Below are positions 35,147 through 44,238 of a stretch of DNA of 64,000 nt, piece after piece. A model generated the notes under the pieces. It saw only the letters and a list, made by a program, of their open reading frames with translations, was not told the DNA's origin and did not search any database. The position numbers were made by a program, and so were the translations under genes. Positions within the stretch are counted from its first letter, which is position 1; each line of letters opens with the position of its first letter. This DNA comes from CAZSLZ01 sp964607865 (GTDB taxonomy: Bacteria; Vulcanimicrobiota; JAJTBE01; CAZSLZ01): assembly GCA_964607865.1 (NCBI GenBank), contig CAZSLZ010000001.1, positions 1 through 64,000 on the forward strand. Reading direction: 5' to 3'.

Positions 35147-35893
35147 ATGAAAAAATATTTGCCAATAATTTTGATATTATTGTTATTGAACCTTAACCCT
35201 TCAATTTATGCCCAGAATAGAAACAAGGTTAAATTGAGAGCTGATAAATTAATTTACAGTCAGGATAGAAACCGTGTTACCCTCACCGGCGGTGTACGTT
35301 TTGATTACGAAGAAACAGCCCTTACCGGCAGTTCAGCTTATTACAACCTCAAAACCCAGGCCGGGCAACTGGAAGGAAATGTCCATTTTTTTCAGCCTGG
35401 CATGGAAGTTTTTGCTGATAAAATGCTGGTTTATTATAAGGCTAATACTGTAAAATTAACGGGGAACGTCAAAATTCTGTCCTCGGAAGCGCCTTTTACT
35501 ACTTCCGGAGCAAGTGGCGATATAACCGAAATGTATGCAAGCACCCTGGAATATAACTGGGAAAACCGGCAGGGTGAAGCTACAGGAAACATAAAGGTGG
35601 TTCAGGGCAACCAGAGGGCCTTTGCTGATAAAGCCATTTATAATGGTTATACCCAGGTAATAGAATTGACAGGCAATGTTAAAATGGAACAGGGAAGTAA
35701 CAATTGGCTTTACAGTGAAAAGGCTCTGGTAGATATGAGACAGGAAATATTTATGGCAACCGGCGGTGTCCAGGGTACTTTCTGGGTTGAAGAAGCTACA
35801 CAGGGAGAGGGGCAGGCGACTTTTCATATGGGAGATTACCCGGATAAATTAATAACCACTCCCCCTTCTTATAAAATAAAAATGATACCTTGA
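35147..35893 (+). CDS. LptA/OstA-like periplasmic protein
   Basis: 248 residues with a clear signal peptide (KKYLPIILILLLLNLNPSIYA, cut before QN). The mature part is a series of short beta repeats typical of the OstA/LptA fold: KVKLRADKLIYSQDRNRVTL, GGVRFDYEETALTGSSAYYN, EVFADKMLVYYKANTVKLTG, RAFADKAIYNGYTQVIELTG. LptA-type proteins form the periplasmic bridge that carries lipopolysaccharide to the outer membrane, so this supports a diderm envelope. lptB, lptC and lptD are not in view, so a specialised OstA-domain protein is possible. Ribosome site GAGGA; 38 bp after the TPR gene. Confidence 0.8.
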   Translation: MKKYLPIILILLLLNLNPSIYAQNRNKVKLRADKLIYSQDRNRVTLTGGVRFDYEETALTGSSAYYNLKTQAGQLEGNVHFFQPGMEVFADKMLVYYKANTVKLTGNVKILSSEAPFTTSGASGDITEMYASTLEYNWENRQGEATGNIKVVQGNQRAFADKAIYNGYTQVIELTGNVKMEQGSNNWLYSEKALVDMRQEIFMATGGVQGTFWVEEATQGEGQATFHMGDYPDKLITTPPSYKIKMIP

Positions 35894-35906
35894 CAGGAGA
35901 GAACTG

Positions 35907-37796
35907 ATGAGAAACAGGTTTTCTTACAAAAAGAAAATTTTTATTTTGCTGGTCATTTTTCTGGCTACCATTAGTTTTGGGTTCTGCCAGAACCCCCAGG
36001 TTAATATGGAATATCTGGATTCAAGGCAGGATTCCATAAGATTGGACAATGGCCAGTCAGTAACTATATGGGTTACCACCGATAATGAATTGAAAAAGCA
36101 GTCGGTAATTGCAACTACTCTGGAAATTTCAATGGTAACCCGGGCTTACCTGAAACATTATGAGATTTTTTCCGATAAGGACAGCTTGGTAAAAGCCCGG
36201 CAGGGCCTGGATTTTTTATGTCAGCTTCAGAACGGGAACGGTGGTTTTTATAACTATGTTTTAAAAAACGGTAAGATAGATAGAAATTCCGCCAACAGCC
36301 GGGCCAATTTATCGGAACACACTGCCCATGCCTTTTTCACTCTGGGTTATGGCATAAATCTTTTTAAAAAAAATGGTGAAAGTTTTAGAAAATACCAGGG
36401 GGCTTTTTTCAATACCGTAAGAGGCCTCGAAAAATGGATGGATAATCCAGGGCACAAGTTTGGTGAATACAAAACCTTTCAGAACCAGAAAATTCCTGCC
36501 TGGTTCATTCAGGGCAGAGGTGATCTTTCTTCCATTTATCTTCTGGGGCTGGCATATTATCACGAGGTTCTGGAAGATACCCGGGTTTCATTGGTGGCTA
36601 AAAAACTGGCATTTGGAATAATGAAGTTCAAGAACGATGCCCCTGATTTCTTTCCAAACCACATTTATCTTTCTCATTCCGATTATCCCAATATATGGCA
36701 GACGGCAGATGCTTTCCAGATAGCCAGCCTGGCATATGGCGGCAAAGTTTTCAAACAAAACGGCTGGCTCGAAGACGCTCAGAAATCAGCCCTGGGTTTT
36801 CTGGTTCATTTGCCGGTTTCCTACGGGCCCATAGATGGATTTTATCCCCATCCTGATCTTTATCCGCAGACACCCCGGGCTGCTTACACCCTGACTTATA
36901 ATTTTTCAGCCCTTGCCAGAAACCTGGACCCCAGAAAATATGAGAAATTAACCGGGCTTTCCGCTGCCTGGTTTTTTAAAAACAATTCATCGGGGCATAA
37001 CATTTATCATGCAGATGACGGTAGTTGCAACAGAGGATTAAATATTGACGGCTTAAGCAAGGAAAAAAGCCTGATTGGTTCTGCCTGCGCGTTATTGGCT
37101 CTGATGGAGGTCTATAACAGCGATGCTGAAAAAATGCTGGATTATAAACCCGAGCTGACCCATTCCTTTATGGTATTTGAATCTGAGGAAGGCCAACCTG
37201 TTGAAGATGACTTTGAACGCCAGTCATGGGAATATATTCATGGAAAAAAAGGTACTGTTGTAGTGATAAGACGAAAAAATACTTTCTGGCACAAGTTCGA
37301 AGTTACCATACCCGACGATTACTTTGTCTTGATGTCTTATCAGAAACAACCGTTATTTTCTTCAGCGGTGGCTGTCAATGTGAGGGTTGATGGCGGCCCC
37401 ATACTTTTAATACCATTGGGAGGGGCGGTAGATGGCCCTTATATGCTGATGCAGAAAGTATCAGAGCCAGTCCCCATGCTTCCAGGCCCTCATACTATCG
37501 GGGTCAGGTACAAGGGATTGTTATTCACCAAACCTGCGGTGATTGATTGTCTGGTTGTGCAACCAGTATTGGAAAGAAAGATTTTTAAAGACAATACCGG
37601 CCAGGTTTTGATGTTGGTAAAAAACTGGTCTGACGAGAGGAAATTATTACCCGTTAAAGAAAAAGTAAAAAAGACCGAGCTGGTAGTGGAATTAAGTAAA
37701 CTGAACGGAACTCTGGTTGAGCCGGTTTTTGTGGAAAAAGACAAAAAACTGTTTCTTGAGATTCCACCCAGGGGATTCGGTATTATCAAATGGTAA
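35907..37796 (+). CDS. Secreted alpha/alpha-toroid protein of unknown function
   Basis: 629 residues with a signal peptide (KKKIFILLVIFLATISFGFC). Residues about 60-410 look like an alpha/alpha toroid as in glycan-active or terpene-cyclase folds: paired helices with KARQGLDFLCQLQNGNGGFYNY, SEHTAHAFFTLGYG, LSSIYLLGLAYYHE and LIGSACALLALMEVYNS. Residues 420-629 are beta-rich. No catalytic pair can be assigned with confidence, so glycoside hydrolase or lyase activity is only possible. Ribosome site AGGAGAG; 13 bp after the LptA-like gene. Confidence 0.72.
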   Translation: MRNRFSYKKKIFILLVIFLATISFGFCQNPQVNMEYLDSRQDSIRLDNGQSVTIWVTTDNELKKQSVIATTLEISMVTRAYLKHYEIFSDKDSLVKARQGLDFLCQLQNGNGGFYNYVLKNGKIDRNSANSRANLSEHTAHAFFTLGYGINLFKKNGESFRKYQGAFFNTVRGLEKWMDNPGHKFGEYKTFQNQKIPAWFIQGRGDLSSIYLLGLAYYHEVLEDTRVSLVAKKLAFGIMKFKNDAPDFFPNHIYLSHSDYPNIWQTADAFQIASLAYGGKVFKQNGWLEDAQKSALGFLVHLPVSYGPIDGFYPHPDLYPQTPRAAYTLTYNFSALARNLDPRKYEKLTGLSAAWFFKNNSSGHNIYHADDGSCNRGLNIDGLSKEKSLIGSACALLALMEVYNSDAEKMLDYKPELTHSFMVFESEEGQPVEDDFERQSWEYIHGKKGTVVVIRRKNTFWHKFEVTIPDDYFVLMSYQKQPLFSSAVAVNVRVDGGPILLIPLGGAVDGPYMLMQKVSEPVPMLPGPHTIGVRYKGLLFTKPAVIDCLVVQPVLERKIFKDNTGQVLMLVKNWSDERKLLPVKEKVKKTELVVELSKLNGTLVEPVFVEKDKKLFLEIPPRGFGIIKW

Positions 37797-37832
37797 GATT
37801 TTCTCAACTTTATTTTTGAGAGGTGGAAAAAT

Positions 37833-38708
37833 ATGCCCAGTCCTATGCCGGGACCTCCAGGATTCCGCGGTGGTGGCGGTTTTCGAAATTTTATGAGAAT
37901 TATGACCAACCCTATGGTACAGGGAGATAACAGCCCTTGGTTGGTTATAGTTAAACTGGTTATCTTATCTCTTTTTGCTTACTGGTTTTATGTCAGGGCA
38001 ATTAAAAACAATGTTTTTCTATATCTGGGCATAGGCCTTGATGTCCTGGCATTGTTTGTGGGAATTTTCTGGACGGGGGAACAATTGACCAAAACCGGTA
38101 TAATTCTCTCCGCCATTCCATTCTTTGCCGTTTATGTGGTTATATGCGCCATTATTAACTCTCAGATGTTTTATCACCTGCCCCGGGCAGGAGTAATGCC
38201 CAGAGAGGAAATCATTGACCTGGACAAAGGTGAACTGAAACTACCTTTTGCAATTTTATCAGCATTTCTGCTGATTATTCTGTTACGGTATATATTTGCC
38301 CGGTACTTTGTTACGCTTCGATACGTGGGAATTAACGTGGAAGGCCAATTCGCATTTATTTATTACTTTACAGCGGCTGCAATTGCAGGCTATATTTCTT
38401 CACTGATTACCCCTTACAGGGTTGATCGGGGCCAATTCGCCGTCTTTCAGACCCAGGATGCCGAAGCCAAAATTGAAGCTGTAAATGTTCTGGCCTTTGA
38501 AAAAGAGGTTTCAATAATTGAAATCATAGCAGCTTTTGCCCTGGCTTTCGCCGGTACAATCCTCATTCCATACTTCGCTTCCCAGAAGAAAGAAGATATG
38601 GATATTTTTGGAATTTTGATTATCCTGGGTATAATCAGTTCCATCATCTATTTCCATTTTTACAAAGGAAAACCGACAGAAAGGGAAGGAAGTAATTTTC
38701 CCAGATAA
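37833..38708 (+). CDS. Polytopic membrane protein of unknown function
   Basis: 291 residues. After a Pro/Gly-rich N-terminus (MPSPMPGPPGFRGGGGF) there are about eight hydrophobic helices, with a cytoplasmic-looking loop around PREEIIDLDKGELKLP and another around DRGQFAVFQTQDAEAKIEAV. No transport or enzyme motif recognised. The ribosome site is GAGGTGG. Its stop codon is immediately followed by the ATG of the SpoIID-like gene, which implies translational coupling. Confidence 0.7.
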   Translation: MPSPMPGPPGFRGGGGFRNFMRIMTNPMVQGDNSPWLVIVKLVILSLFAYWFYVRAIKNNVFLYLGIGLDVLALFVGIFWTGEQLTKTGIILSAIPFFAVYVVICAIINSQMFYHLPRAGVMPREEIIDLDKGELKLPFAILSAFLLIILLRYIFARYFVTLRYVGINVEGQFAFIYYFTAAAIAGYISSLITPYRVDRGQFAVFQTQDAEAKIEAVNVLAFEKEVSIIEIIAAFALAFAGTILIPYFASQKKEDMDIFGILIILGIISSIIYFHFYKGKPTEREGSNFPR

Positions 38709-40856
38709 ATGTTAAAACTCATACAAAATACTATGAATTATTCAGCAGCTAAAATTTTTACCTTGTTAATTTTAGCTGTTCTTATTGTTGTTATCCCCGG
38801 TTGCAACGGGAGAGTTATTGGTGAAAACGGAGAAAAAGAAAAACAAATTTACGATGTTTTAATAGTGCGAAGCGAAAGCTCTTTGAATTACTGGGGTTGG
38901 AAGGCTGAGCAGGACCTGGAGGAAACCTCCCTGGCGCTGCAAAGGCTGGGAGTTAATCATGGAATAATAGATTCTTCCGAGTTGAAAGGCAGGGAAATAC
39001 CCGCAAAAATTCTTATATTACCCAATACCCGATGTATGTCAAGGGATGCCGTGGAAGGTATAAAAGAATTTGTCAATAACGGGGGCAAGTTGTTTGCCAC
39101 TTCCATGAGCGGTTACAGGGATGAGAATAATTACCAATGGTCGGTGGAAAATAATTTTATTTTTAACGATATTTTCGGCGCCGATCTTATAACCTGGACC
39201 ATGGGCCCGCCCCGTTGTGATGCATTAAAAACTGTTGACAAAGATGTTATTTATCTTGGTAAACGTGAAGCCATCCTGGTAAAACCCCGGGCAGGCACCC
39301 GTATCCTGGCAGGTTGGCTTTTATCAGATCAGAATTCCCAGATGCTGGGCGACCAGGTGGCTGCCGGTGTGGTTTTTAATGAGAAAACCGGTGTTATTTA
39401 TTGTGGCCAGGATCTTTTCTGCCAGGAAAATTTAAACTCGGCCCAGGTAATATCTTATATTGGAATACTGTTAGATACTCTGGAACCCGGAGTGGTCAAA
39501 AACCAACTGGCTGGAAACGAAGGCTGGATTCCTCCTCATGTTCAGATTCCTCCTGAATTGGTTACTGCTGTAAAACCGGGGGGAAAATCCCTTACCATCG
39601 GCCTTAAAAGGCCTCTGGATGACGCAGTGGTCTTATGTGAAACCCCCCTGTTTATCACCGCCAAAACTGAGCTTTTTTCTGTAGGCGAGGGGGGATCTGA
39701 AAACAAGGTGGAAAAATTCAACCTCAGCAGAAAAACCTTGTATCGTTTCCGGGGAGTTGCCACTCAGGGCAAGGCGCCCTATATCAACGTTTATGATAAG
39801 AAAGGCAGGCTGGTGGCAAAAGGAGTGGGCCCGGTTCATGTTTATAATCCGGAAAAGGCCAACCCCATCTCTGTACTGGAGTTACAGCCCAACGGAACCT
39901 TCAGGTTCAATTGTTACAGAGGAGAATTAAAATTTTTCCCCGCCGATTCAGGCCGGTTGCTGGTAAATAATTATCTTACCATGGATGAATATGTAGCAGG
40001 TGTGGTACCCTCGGAAATGCCAGCCATATTTCCCGGTGAAGCTTTAAAGGCGCAGGCGGTAATGGCGCGAACCTTTGCCATTTCCCAGGTTAAGGAAGCC
40101 AGGCATAAACTGGATGGTTATGATTTGTGCGATGAGATTCACTGCCAGGTTTACAAGGGGGTTGCAAGGGAGCAGTTAAACACCGATGAGGCGGTTACTG
40201 CCACCAGTGGAGAAGTTGTTTATTACGAGGGCAAACCGGCTTTCACGCCGTTTTTCTCTACCTGTGGAGGCCATACAGCTGACGCTTCTTCTGCCTGGAG
40301 TGGTAAAGTTCCCTATCTGGTGGGAATCTATGACGGCCCCAGCAATGTTAACAACAACCTGTCTAAAGAAGAATCTTTCAAGGAATTTATTGATAACCCA
40401 CCCCAGGCATACTGCCAGAACGCTGAACGTTACCGCTGGGTACGTACCTACCGGAAGCAGGAATTGGAAAAAATGCTGAAGGGTTCCATGGGTAAGTTAA
40501 TGGGAAGAGATAAACCCATGGAGCTGGGAACTCTTAGTACCATAAGGGTTCGTTCCCGGGCTTCCGATGGGAGGGTTCAGGCAGTAGAGATTTTATCCTC
40601 TGAAGGTGTTTTTACCGTCGAGAAGGATAAGATAAGGTGGTTGACCTCGGGAGGAAAAATAAGCACCGGCGGGCTTCCCAGTACACTTTTCTATATTGTG
40701 GATAAGGAAGGGGAAATTATTTTCAGAGGCGGTGGCTGGGGCCACGCTGTGGGTATGTGCCAGGAGGGAGCCCGGGGAATGGACTTGAGTGGAAAAAATT
40801 ATAAAGAAATTATAAGACATTATTACAAAGGCGTGGAGTTAATTAAAGAGTATTAA
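38709..40856 (+). CDS. SpoIID/LytB-domain lipoprotein with N-terminal GATase1-like domain
   Basis: 715 residues. The N-terminus has a lipobox-like VVIPGC at about residue 32, so it is probably membrane- or outer-membrane-attached. Residues about 48-265 resemble a class I glutamine-amidotransferase/ThuA-like fold (YDVLIVRSESSL, AKILILPNTRCMSRDAVEG, VNNGGKLFATS). The C-terminal half is a SpoIID/LytB domain: NYLTMDEYVAGVVPSEMPA with the catalytic Glu, ALKAQAVMARTFAIS, FFSTCGGHTADAS, and GWGHAVGMCQEGARGM near the end. SpoIID proteins are lytic transglycosylases that cut peptidoglycan, typically strands lacking stem peptides. The ATG touches the previous stop. Confidence 0.88.
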   Translation: MLKLIQNTMNYSAAKIFTLLILAVLIVVIPGCNGRVIGENGEKEKQIYDVLIVRSESSLNYWGWKAEQDLEETSLALQRLGVNHGIIDSSELKGREIPAKILILPNTRCMSRDAVEGIKEFVNNGGKLFATSMSGYRDENNYQWSVENNFIFNDIFGADLITWTMGPPRCDALKTVDKDVIYLGKREAILVKPRAGTRILAGWLLSDQNSQMLGDQVAAGVVFNEKTGVIYCGQDLFCQENLNSAQVISYIGILLDTLEPGVVKNQLAGNEGWIPPHVQIPPELVTAVKPGGKSLTIGLKRPLDDAVVLCETPLFITAKTELFSVGEGGSENKVEKFNLSRKTLYRFRGVATQGKAPYINVYDKKGRLVAKGVGPVHVYNPEKANPISVLELQPNGTFRFNCYRGELKFFPADSGRLLVNNYLTMDEYVAGVVPSEMPAIFPGEALKAQAVMARTFAISQVKEARHKLDGYDLCDEIHCQVYKGVAREQLNTDEAVTATSGEVVYYEGKPAFTPFFSTCGGHTADASSAWSGKVPYLVGIYDGPSNVNNNLSKEESFKEFIDNPPQAYCQNAERYRWVRTYRKQELEKMLKGSMGKLMGRDKPMELGTLSTIRVRSRASDGRVQAVEILSSEGVFTVEKDKIRWLTSGGKISTGGLPSTLFYIVDKEGEIIFRGGGWGHAVGMCQEGARGMDLSGKNYKEIIRHYYKGVELIKEY

Positions 40857-40871
40857 TCCCCGGTAATTTAA

Positions 40872-42152
40872 ATGGCTAAACCAGATCAGAAACAATTCGA
40901 TTTCTTCAATTTGTATCAACGGTCTTATCTTTTCAGAAAATTGATGAACTGGAAATATGCCTATACGGTAATGGGCCGTTACCTGTTAATAATAGGGGCC
41001 ATTTCCGCCATTATTTCCGGGCTTTTAATCAATGTATCCATACTTTTTTACTCTCTTTTCTTTTTCTGTGTATTTCTGTATTTTTTATCCCCTTTTATTT
41101 CCCGTTTTTTTCTGCCCAGGGTTGATTTGAAGGTAAAACTGCCTACCAGGGTGGAAGCAGGCGCAGAAGTAACCCAAACTGTGGAAGTAATAAATAAAGG
41201 CAACAAAGATACAGTACAATTTTTTGTAAGAGAAGAATTTATACCCAGGGGGATTGAAACTCCTCACCGTGACGGAATTTTAATACCTTTTCTGGAAAAT
41301 AACGCCAGTATAACCCTGGAACAAAAACTTGTGGTGAAAAAACGGGGGTTTTACCGTTTGAAACAACTGGTGGTTGAAACAGCCTTTCCCCTGGGTGTTT
41401 TCAAGGTGGGCAATAGAATAAAAAGAGAACGGGATCTGCTGGCATATCCCCGCTTCAACCCCGTCATCAAGTTTGATATTCCCTCGGGAAGAAAACTTCA
41501 GCCCGGCGGTATCGCCCTGGCATCAAAAACAGGCGATTCCATGGAATTTCTGGGTACCCGGGAGTTTCGCACCGGCGACGACCCCCGACATATTCACTGG
41601 AAATCCTGGGCCAGGCTCAACGAACCCATTGTAAAGGAATTCCAGGAAGAATACTTTTCAAGAATCGCTCTTTTTGTAGATACCTTTGTACCTGACTCTG
41701 CCAAAAATAAAGATTATGAAGCTTTTGAATCTTCCCTTTCTCTGGCAGCCACAATTTCTGATTATCTTTCACGACAGGAATATATAATTGATATAATCGC
41801 TGCAGGCCCTGAAATCTTCTATCTTCAGGCAGGCCGGGCTTTAGCTTACCTTGATCAGATTCTTGATATTCTGGCGGTACTCAACGTCTGCCGTAACCAC
41901 CCCTACGAAAAACTGGCTCCCCAACTGATGGAAGATCTATCCCAGATTACCACCGTGGTAGTATTACTCCTGGGCTGGGACCCGGTCCGGCATGATTTTC
42001 TGGCAAAATTGAAAGGGATGGGCGTGGAACTTCGCCTGTTTATTATAACCAATCGAAAAGAAGAACTGGATACAGTTTCCATAAGAAGCCTTTTTGACAA
42101 TGTAACCATCGTTGATTCCGAAGAAATTGAAAAGGGGTTCGACTATCTGTGA
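40872..42152 (+). CDS. DUF58-domain protein
   Basis: 426 residues. Two membrane helices (about 38-57 and 59-79), a beta-rich middle, then the DUF58 signature FLGTREFRTGDDPRHIHWKSWARLNEPIVKEF (in two parts, about residues 226-258) and a von Willebrand-A-like C-terminal domain. DUF58 proteins are usually encoded with a MoxR AAA+ ATPase and a transglutaminase-like protein; here the transglutaminase follows with a 4-bp overlap, but no moxR gene lies in the window. The trio is thought to act in envelope protein maturation. No clear ribosome site precedes the ATG. Confidence 0.9.
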   Translation: MAKPDQKQFDFFNLYQRSYLFRKLMNWKYAYTVMGRYLLIIGAISAIISGLLINVSILFYSLFFFCVFLYFLSPFISRFFLPRVDLKVKLPTRVEAGAEVTQTVEVINKGNKDTVQFFVREEFIPRGIETPHRDGILIPFLENNASITLEQKLVVKKRGFYRLKQLVVETAFPLGVFKVGNRIKRERDLLAYPRFNPVIKFDIPSGRKLQPGGIALASKTGDSMEFLGTREFRTGDDPRHIHWKSWARLNEPIVKEFQEEYFSRIALFVDTFVPDSAKNKDYEAFESSLSLAATISDYLSRQEYIIDIIAAGPEIFYLQAGRALAYLDQILDILAVLNVCRNHPYEKLAPQLMEDLSQITTVVVLLLGWDPVRHDFLAKLKGMGVELRLFIITNRKEELDTVSIRSLFDNVTIVDSEEIEKGFDYL

Positions 42153-44236
42153 GCGCTTTTGAAGTACCCACAATTGAAAAATTAATGGAAAAACGTGTAA
42201 CTAACCTGCCCTTGGCATTAAATATTATTTTACTTATCACATTTATCATTTTCTTTATAAATATAGAATATTCTGCCCTTGGTTATATACTGTCATTTCT
42301 GGTTATTCTGTCGGCAATTATTAAAAAACGATATAATTTGAATTTATATTGGGAAACAGGTTTGTCGGTGCTTTTCACCCTGTTGATTAGGCCCGACGAG
42401 ATTAATGCCGGAGGGAATTACATATCTTTTGGCAGGGTTCCCCTTCTGTATTTACAATTTTTTCTTCTTTTGAACCTGACAATCAAACTTTTTAAAGAAA
42501 AAAAGGTCAGGGAAGTTTACATGATCTACGGTGAATGTTTTTTATCAGTGTTGATTTCTACCGGCCTGATAGGTTCAGATAATATGGGAATCAGCCCTTT
42601 TCTTTTTTTGATGTTTGGAATTTCCACAGTAATATTTTTTCACGATTTGATTGACCTTACCTACCCTCGTGCCCGGAAACAATCAGCTCCAGCATGGAAG
42701 CGAAATATGATAATTGTTGTTATTGTCCTGGTGTTTTTATTTACAGTATTCCAGATTAGCCATAAAATGAAAGCAAATGAACAGAAGATTCTTCAAGCGC
42801 TGGCAGGAAATAAAATGCTTTCATCATCCTCATTGTTTCAGGCCAGTACCGATCTTGCCCAGACCGAGAACTTGTATCAATCCCAGGCTGTGGTTATGAA
42901 ACTGTTTTCTCCCACAAGCTCGGGCAAATTAAGAGGAAAAGTTTATAACAATTACATAAAAGGTGGACGCTGGAAAACTGAAACTGAAAGCTGGTTTGTT
43001 GACGGAAAACAAAGGAATATTCCCGGTTTTTTCAATGTTAATGAAGAATCCAGATTGAAATTTTTCAGTATAGAAAATATCTCTGAAACAAAGATGGATA
43101 GCGCCAGCATTGATGAGATATATATGAATCAGTCCAGAAACCATCTTGTTTATCTGTCCTATGGAGCGACAGGGGCAATAACCGGAATTGACAAGTTGAA
43201 AATAGACAATATGGGCAATCTTTTCAGCATTTCCAGCCCGGTCTCATATAGCAGAATAATAAAATTGCCGCAAAAATTTTTATTGGAATCCGTTAGAAAT
43301 TCCACATATTCTCCGGAAGATTTAAAGGTTCCCGAGGATTTGCTGCCCGTATTTAAAGAACATGCCCTGAAAATAACCGGTAACAAGAAAACCATCCCCC
43401 GGAAAATAATGGCGGTGGAACAATATTTGCAGAGCAATTATAAATATAAGAGGGGTATCAAGAGAGAGAAAAAGAAAATGGATCCGGTAGAAGAGTTTCT
43501 TGTGGAGAAACCTTCTGCCCACTGTGAATATTTTGCCTCTTCCATGACTTTGCTGTTACGTTCAGTAGGTATTCCCGCCCGTTACGCCGTGGGGTTCGTG
43601 GTGCATGAATACAACCCGGCAGGCGGTTACTTTATTGTAAGGGAAAAGGATGCCCACGCCTGGGTTGAAGCTTATATAGCCGGAAAAGGCTGGGTTCCCT
43701 TTGACCCCACCCCTCCTTCCGATATGCCGGGTTTCGGTTCCCAGCCAAAAAGTAATTGGTTTGATGCAATTTCCACCCGGATTCAAGTTCTTGTCCAGTC
43801 AATAAAATCAGGCTCTATAAAAAAAGCCTGGGCACAAATCAGGGAGCTGGGTATAAGCTTGTATAAAACACCGGTTTTTCTTACAGTAATACTTATATTC
43901 CTGGTTGCTGTTTTTTACCGACTGATAAGAATATTATGGCTTAAATTAAGAGGCAACGATAAGAAATTCTTATCGACTGAAGAAGAAAAAGTTTACCAGC
44001 TGAAAAAAATGCTGGAAAAATTCGATAAAAAGATTAAAGCGAAACATATTTTGAGGCCCCGGCATCTAACCTTAATGGAGTTCATTGATTTCCTTTCAGG
44101 GAAGAACCTTGACCCCGATTATTTCAAGTCAGTCAGGGAATTTATTAACGACTATTATTGTATAAGATATACGACAGAACAAATAGATGAAAATGCCTTG
44201 GATTTATTGAAAAATAAGTTGGAAAAAATAAGATAA
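42149..44236 (+). CDS. TgpA-like membrane transglutaminase
   Basis: 695 residues. About six to seven membrane helices in residues 18-215, a periplasmic core, another helix at about 580-600 and a cytoplasmic helical tail (DUF4129-like). The transglutaminase-like triad is C459 (PSAHCEYFASSM), H503 (DAHAWVEAYI) and D519 (PFDPTPP). Starts at GTG 42149, overlapping the DUF58 stop. Members of this family (TgpA) are essential in some bacteria and are believed to modify or cleave envelope components; the substrate is not known. Confidence 0.92.
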   Translation: MSAFEVPTIEKLMEKRVTNLPLALNIILLITFIIFFINIEYSALGYILSFLVILSAIIKKRYNLNLYWETGLSVLFTLLIRPDEINAGGNYISFGRVPLLYLQFFLLLNLTIKLFKEKKVREVYMIYGECFLSVLISTGLIGSDNMGISPFLFLMFGISTVIFFHDLIDLTYPRARKQSAPAWKRNMIIVVIVLVFLFTVFQISHKMKANEQKILQALAGNKMLSSSSLFQASTDLAQTENLYQSQAVVMKLFSPTSSGKLRGKVYNNYIKGGRWKTETESWFVDGKQRNIPGFFNVNEESRLKFFSIENISETKMDSASIDEIYMNQSRNHLVYLSYGATGAITGIDKLKIDNMGNLFSISSPVSYSRIIKLPQKFLLESVRNSTYSPEDLKVPEDLLPVFKEHALKITGNKKTIPRKIMAVEQYLQSNYKYKRGIKREKKKMDPVEEFLVEKPSAHCEYFASSMTLLLRSVGIPARYAVGFVVHEYNPAGGYFIVREKDAHAWVEAYIAGKGWVPFDPTPPSDMPGFGSQPKSNWFDAISTRIQVLVQSIKSGSIKKAWAQIRELGISLYKTPVFLTVILIFLVAVFYRLIRILWLKLRGNDKKFLSTEEEKVYQLKKMLEKFDKKIKAKHILRPRHLTLMEFIDFLSGKNLDPDYFKSVREFINDYYCIRYTTEQIDENALDLLKNKLEKIR

Positions 44237-44238
44237 TT

